Positions 59,458 to 64,000 of a DNA stretch of 64,000 nt are shown in pieces. The stretch lies in contig JABYQR010000038.1 of NCBI GenBank assembly GCA_022592445.1, positions 144,420 to 208,419 on the forward strand, written 5' to 3'. The notes beneath the pieces are model-generated. The model worked only from the letters and a program-made list of their open reading frames with translations. It ran no database searches and was not told where the DNA came from. The stretch comes from Cytidiella melzeri. Its lineage: Eukaryota > Basidiomycota > Agaricomycetes > Polyporales > Irpicaceae. Every line of letters begins with the position of its first letter. The stretch's first letter is position 1. Made by a program: the position numbers and the translations under genes.

Positions 59458-59840
59458 TTAAAAAGATGCAAGTACATGAGCATCACGGTGATGTTGTGTG
59501 TAAATATTACTGTCTATTCGCTTCTGGTCAGTGCTGACATTATTTCAGTGATTGAAGTGTTTGTAACTAGCAGGGAGATCAATCTGTCCATGATGGTTTG
59601 TTTCTGCCACAGGCTTCTAAATCATTGATATTGTTCACACCAGCTTCTGCAGCCACCTGAATGCCAGCACCCAGTCCTCTTCAGACACAAAAGCTCCAGT
59701 AGCCAAAAGTAAATCTTAAGCTAGTAAGTGACTCTTGACTACATGTCATGAAGGGAGGTTATTGGTATCCAATGGTAATCATCAAATACACCCAGTTGAA
59801 ATATTCAATGGTATTTGCTAAGCACTACTTCTTAAAGCCG

Positions 59841-60268
59841 GTCGAATGTATTCAACACGTCTAGAGGCAGGGATGGATGCGCAGTCGTAATCCCACTTGC
59901 CGTCGTAAGGACCTAAGACACACGAGCAAAGCGAGTTAATCCAGGTGCGAAAGAGAAAGAGCACGATTGCATAATGACTGTACCTAAGACACACGAGCGA
60001 AGCGAGTTAACTATAGGTACAGGCTGTGAGCATATTGCATATGTGAGGGACAACGAAGAATACTCACTCCAGGTGCGAAAGAGAAAGAGCACGATGGAGT
60101 GTCAGGAGCGGGGGCGAAGGTATATAAGACAGAGCCCTCAGGCGACCCAAAAAGGAAAATCTGTGATACAGATGTGTCCGCGTGAAGAAAGAACAATAGA
60201 GCGACCATATACGGAAAACAAAAGAGAGTCCGGTAACTACTAGTCCGTGAGCCGGAGCTGAAAAGCCA
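59841..60268 (-). repeat. Copia 3' LTR
   Basis: The LTR begins, in element orientation, with TGGCTTTTCAG at 60268, the base directly after the pol stop codon. The purine run GAGGGGGAGTAA just before it serves as polypurine tract. It extends down to about 59847 (ending ...AATACA) or 59841. It contains a TATATA segment near 60121-60128 and duplicated motifs. Exact outer border is uncertain because both LTR copies share GTCGAA beyond the CA end. Confidence 0.75.
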
Positions 60269-62240
60269 TTACTCCCCCTCAGCGAGGTGAAACTGGACGA
60301 GCCCTAAGGACTCAGAGTGACGAACGTGAGCTTCAGCCGGTAAAGACTTGGTGAAGATGTCAGCGGGGTTGTCAACTCCAGGGATTCGAACCAATTCGAC
60401 GAGGCTTTCGGTGACGCATTTGTGAACAGCGTGCGCAGTGACGCGAGTATGTTTTGAGCGATGCTTCACGTGGGTGGACTTGGAAGCGTCTACAGCACTC
60501 TTGTTGTCGCAATGAAGGACGACAGGTAGAGGAAGAGGTTGCTCAATTTGATCAGTGAGAATCTTCAACCACTTGAGTTGCTCGCAAGCTTCGTGAGCCG
60601 CAAAGTATTCTGAGTCGAAGGTAGACTTCGCCACAGAACGTTGTTTGCGCGAGGACCAGCAGACAGCGCCATAGCCTAGGAGATAAACCCAGCCAGATGT
60701 GGAGAGCGAGTCGTCTAAGTCGCCGGCAAAGTCGGCGTCGGTGTAACCGACAAGATCGTCAACGCCTTCGTCATTATGGCCTAGACAAAGTCGGAGACTG
60801 GATGTACCGCAAAGGTAGCGAAGGACATGATATGCAGCGCGGAGATGCAACTGCGAGGGGTTGGACTGGTATTGACAGAGCTTCGCAACGGCGTACGAGA
60901 TGTCAGGTCGAGTTCCAAGAGAGGCGTACATGAGTGAGCCAAGTACGCTGCGGTAGGTGTGGATAAGTGCTGGGTCGCACTGCTCCTTGGGATTTTCATT
61001 GTGTACCAACTGGATACCGGTTGGAAGCGGTGTGGAAGCAGGATTGGAGTCCTCATGCTGGAAGCGTTTGAGAACGGAATTTATATAGACCTCTTGGTCG
61101 AGGTAGATGAGACGACTCCCCCTATCCCGAGTGATACGGATACCGAGATAGTGCTTGAGCTCGCCTAAGTCTTTGAGATCGAAATGGCGACGAAGAGCGT
61201 CCTTGGTCTCCTTGATGAGGGTGAGACTGTTCCCCATGATAGTGAGATCGTCGACGTAGCAAACAATAATTTGGAGGGCTCCCCCTCGTCGACGAGTGAA
61301 AATGGCGACATCACCTGTGTCGTAACAGACGAAGCCAAGTTCTTTGAGGCATGCCTTGAGCGTGAGGAACCATTGGCGTCCTGCTTGCTTTAGGCCATAG
61401 ATTGCCTTATGAAGGCGGCATACTTTGCCTTCATCCAGTACAAACCCTTCAGGTTGCTCCATGTAAACCTCCTCGTCCAAAGATCCGTTCAGATAGGCTT
61501 GTTGGAAGTCAATCTGGTGAATTTCCCAGTCCAGAATAGCAGCCAAAGCGACGAGGTATCGCCAAGACTCCAGACGGGCGACGGGAGCAAAGGTGTCTGT
61601 GAAATCGATGCCTTGAACTTGCTCAAAACCCTTGGCTACCAGACGTGCCTTATAACGATCAACATTACCGTCCTTGTCGAGTTTGAGTTTGTAAACCCAT
61701 TTGCTCTTAATCGCCTTGCGACCAGGGGGCAAATCGACTAGTTTCCATGTTCCAGTGTCTTGGAGACCTTTGATTTCGGCCTCCATAGCTGCACGCCAGT
61801 CATCTCGATCCGGTGAACCCATAGCCTGCCGATAGGTACGAGGCTCCCCCTGAGGCGTAACTGCCGCTGCTAGCATGACGACTTGCTCGTCAGATAGGAC
61901 AGCGCCGGTGTCAGCTTTCGCTTTGCCTTTGCCTTTGTAGGGGACCTTGTTACCGCGAGCCCGAGTCGTCTCCTCAATCTCTTGTTCAGTAGCAGCCCAC
62001 ATAGACTGGAGACGCTTCGCATCACGAGGTACAACAGTGCGTTGTGAACGACGTGTAACACCAGCATGAGCTGGGTTGGAGAATGGAAGGTAGTCATGTG
62101 GAGAAGCGGCCGGAAGACGATTGGGATTTGGCTCGAGTTTGGGAGAAGGTACGACAGGAGGGCCTTTCCGTTTGGAAGGCGAGAGTGGCATGGATGAAGA
62201 GCTAGGCTCTGGTTCAGCAGGTGCGGACGAACTAGGAATA
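60269..62240 (-). mobile_element. 5'-truncated Ty1/Copia retrotransposon, RT-RNase H
   Basis: An open frame of at least 640 residues (first Met at 62191, frame open to about 62242) encodes the C-terminal half of a Copia polyprotein. Reverse transcriptase is shown by KSKWVYKLKLDKDGNVDRYK, ARLVAKGFEQVQGIDF, DFQQAYLNGSL, YGLKQAGRQW and the catalytic box CYVDDLTIMG. RNase H follows: YTDADFAGD, SGWVYLLGYGAVCWSS, SEYFAAHEACEQLKWL, LHCDNKSAVDASK. It ends FTKSLPAEAHVRHSESLG and LAEGE, immediately abutting the 3' LTR. Gag, protease and integrase are missing; the frame is cut at about 62240, where a Gypsy LTR starts. The remaining part has no internal stop and so is young, but the element cannot be autonomous as it stands. 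Confidence 0.92.
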
Positions 62241-62862
62241 TATTACGATCCGATCCGATCACGTGATCGGCACCGGACATCCGACATCCTTATCCTCGCA
62301 CAGCCACACCCTCAACTCGTCACACGGTCCAACACCGATGTTCCTCCGATTTACCTTGTGCTTGCTATCACCGGTTTCATCAGTTGTAGATATCCCTTTG
62401 TACTTTTTCTCCGTATTTCCTCCGACTCCGATTATTCGCCTGATCTAATCCTCTCTTGTCTCGAACCATACACGCATGCCTTATCGGACTTACAACTTCT
62501 AGTACTATATAACCAGACTCAATTTTACAGTAGAAGTTTAAGTTCGAATATCGAATAAGATCCCCATCCTATTCCTACCTCTTCATTCGACTTCGCTTGC
62601 TGAAGTCGTCTTACTCGTCGTTGCCCGACTTCTGTTCTGAAACTCTTCCTCCGACTTCGTCTTCGCCGACCCCGAGTCTCCGAGGCCGAACCCTTGATCT
62701 TGCTAAATCCAAATCCGAGTCACCGAGGATTCACGAGAGGCGCAACTTACTTAGTTGAAGCCGATTGACTCTTACAGCTCCCCCTGTCGCCTACTCCGAT
62801 CGCCGACCCGATTAGCAGCATCAGACTTTGCGACAACGCCGATCCCGTATCAGTTCTTAACA
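62241..62862 (+). repeat. Gypsy 5' LTR
   Basis: The segment between the broken Copia frame and the Gypsy primer binding site. It ends with ...CTTAACA at 62862. Its likely start, TATTACGATCC at 62241, would be a TG end mutated to TA. It contains a perfect 16 bp palindrome near its start (62255-62270), a TATA box (TATATAA, 62506-62512) and a C/T-rich leader. The inferred length of 622 bp is provisional because the 3' LTR lies outside the window. Confidence 0.65.
62506..62512 (+). promoter_or_regulatory. LTR promoter TATA box (Gypsy)
   Basis: TATATAA lies about 34 bp before 62540, the predicted 5' end of the element's RNA. Confidence 0.55.
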
Positions 62863-62864
62863 GT

Positions 62865-62876
62865 ATATTCGAACTT
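62865..62876 (+). promoter_or_regulatory. Primer binding site, self-priming type
   Basis: ATATTCGAACTT begins two bases after the LTR end. It is the exact reverse complement of AAGTTCGAATAT at 62540-62551, the expected first bases of the retroelement transcript. This is the layout of Tf1/sushi elements, which prime minus-strand cDNA from the folded 5' end of their own RNA. Confidence 0.65.
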
Positions 62877-62901
62877 GCATCTCGTATTCCTCTCCTAGTT
62901 T

Positions 62902-64000
62902 ATGGCAACTCGCGTACAAACCAGATCCGAAACCCGCACCACAGCAGTAGTAACCGAATCAGCATCCGCACTCTCACCCGCCGCTCGCCAAGCCGCAATT
63001 ATGTCTAGAAACCCATCTCCCACCCCCGCTGCCAGACGCCCCGAAGGATCCAAGAGAAAAGGGAAGGGAAAGGACCCCAACCCCGATCCCGATGGTGAAG
63101 GTGGAGGTGGAGGAGGTGACGATGGCGATGGTGATGATGAAAATGGCGATAATAACGATGAGGATGGAGGGAACCCGATTGAACAACTAACAGTGGCTAT
63201 CACCAGAGCCCTGAGGAATAACTCGTCGGGAACCTCTGCCAAATTCCGCGTCCCCGATTCCTTCGACGGCTCCGATCCCGCCAAACTCCGAAACTTCCTC
63301 ACTCAGTGCGAAGTCTACTTCCGCTCGAGCCCCTCCAAGTTCAACACTGGTCAGAAGAAGGTCATGTTTGCCTTCTCCTATTTGACCAACGCTGCTCTCG
63401 AGTGGTTTGAATTGAAGTTCCTCCAGTACCAGCAATGGGAGGACACCCATTTTAACCAATCAATTTCTCGCGCCCACTCCCCGTACGCCGACTCCGAGGA
63501 CTCGGCAAACGAGGTAGCCGAGACGTTAGGGACTAAGTTCTCGGAGTATGACTGGCTCAAGAACTGGACTGCCTTCGTCGCCGAGATCCGCACTCACTTC
63601 GGACCTGCGGACGATGTTGGCGAAGCCGAGCGAAAGCTCTCCAACCTCCAGATGCCGTCCGACAAAAAACTATTCTGGTATAACCTTCGGTTCACTCGCT
63701 ACGCTGTCCGAACGGGCTGGGACGACCGCGCCCTCCGATTCCGATACTACGACGGTCTCCCTGAACGTCTGCAAGATAACATCACGACGAACGGCAAGCC
63801 GAACTCCCTCTCGAGCCTTCAGCAGATGGCTCTGAAATGGGATCAACGATACTGGGAACGTCAGGGTGAAAGGAAAAAGACCGATCGGGAACCAAAACCC
63901 GCTAAGTCGACCTCTACCTCGACTACTACCACTACTACTACTGCTGCCCCCGTTGCTTCGGGTTCTAGGCAGCATAATCGGAACCCTCGTCCCCGCTACC
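62902..64000 (+). CDS. Gypsy-type retrotransposon Gag, runs off the window
   Basis: An open frame of 366 codons from ATG 62902 without a stop before the window ends. The N-terminus is polar, then basic and Gly/Asp-rich. The central part matches the capsid region of basidiomycete Ty3/Gypsy Gag proteins: FRVPDSFDGSDPAKLRNFL, TQCEVYFRSSPSKF, VMFAFSYLTNAALEWFELK, WTAFVAEIRTHFGPADDVGE, AERKLSNLQM and FRYYDGLPERLQDNI. A Thr-rich segment follows. The zinc knuckle and pol region would lie beyond the window. The intact frame and LTR suggest a young, possibly active element. Confidence 0.88.
   Translation, partial: MATRVQTRSETRTTAVVTESASALSPAARQAAIMSRNPSPTPAARRPEGSKRKGKGKDPNPDPDGEGGGGGGDDGDGDDENGDNNDEDGGNPIEQLTVAITRALRNNSSGTSAKFRVPDSFDGSDPAKLRNFLTQCEVYFRSSPSKFNTGQKKVMFAFSYLTNAALEWFELKFLQYQQWEDTHFNQSISRAHSPYADSEDSANEVAETLGTKFSEYDWLKNWTAFVAEIRTHFGPADDVGEAERKLSNLQMPSDKKLFWYNLRFTRYAVRTGWDDRALRFRYYDGLPERLQDNITTNGKPNSLSSLQQMALKWDQRYWERQGERKKTDREPKPAKSTSTSTTTTTTTAAPVASGSRQHNRNPRPRY

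Noticed and set aside
60382..60392. Perfect B-box-like sequence on the minus strand (GGTTCGAATCC)
   Set aside because: It lies within the Copia RNase H coding frame (VRIPGVD) and no tRNA fold surrounds it.

Overview
The window is nuclear DNA of a filamentous basidiomycete, most likely an Agaricomycete. The genes are broken by many short introns of about 50-70 bp with GT/AG ends. The proteins are fungal: a Cla4-type PAK kinase, Neo1 flippase, Nst1, GH79 glucuronidases and a GATA factor. Tandem double-BTB genes and Copia and Gypsy elements are also typical. No species can be named from the sequence alone. Gene models below were joined by eye across splice sites, so outer limits are firmer than inner exon borders.

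Layout. 0-5.7 kb holds housekeeping genes: the 3' end of a CNOT11 subunit gene (+), a CLA4-like kinase (-), and the succinate dehydrogenase assembly factor SDHAF4 (+), which shares a promoter region with CLA4. 6.2-9.8 kb holds two tandem double-BTB genes (+). 11-16.8 kb holds two GH79 glycosidase genes tail to tail, both secreted and probably GPI-anchored. 17.3-26.2 kb holds NEO1 (+) and NST1 (-), convergent and only about 150 bp apart. 27-31.6 kb holds an intact secreted glycosidase-like gene and a decayed tandem copy. 34.6-37.2 kb holds a GATA transcription factor with an N-terminal DUF1752-like region and two close zinc fingers. 37.2-44.9 kb is gene-poor; the one gene I could assemble there encodes a small protein of the antibiotic-biosynthesis-monooxygenase (ABM, dimeric alpha-beta barrel) type. 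44.9-57.9 kb holds an MFS sugar transporter (+), a degenerate phosphopantetheinyl transferase gene (-), a peroxisomal acyl-CoA oxidase (-), a secreted lysophospholipase (+) and a CHZ1-like acidic histone chaperone (-). 58-64 kb is a transposon nest: two Copia LTRs, a 5'-truncated Copia pol gene (-) and the 5' end of a Gypsy element (+) that appears to have landed in the Copia element.

How the genes relate. I see no operon-like system or biosynthetic cluster. The CNOT11, CLA4, SDHAF4, NEO1, NST1 and CHZ1 genes are independent core functions. The secreted enzymes (two GH79, one TIM-barrel glycosidase-like protein, one lysophospholipase) fit a saprotrophic or symbiotic secretome. The main biology is duplication and decay: a BTB pair with a gene-conversion patch, an inverted GH79 pair, a glycosidase/pseudogene pair that lost its likely catalytic glutamate, and a PPTase that lost its metal ligands. 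The most informative mobile-element signal is a 12-nt complementarity indicating that the Gypsy element is of the self-priming (Tf1/sushi) type.
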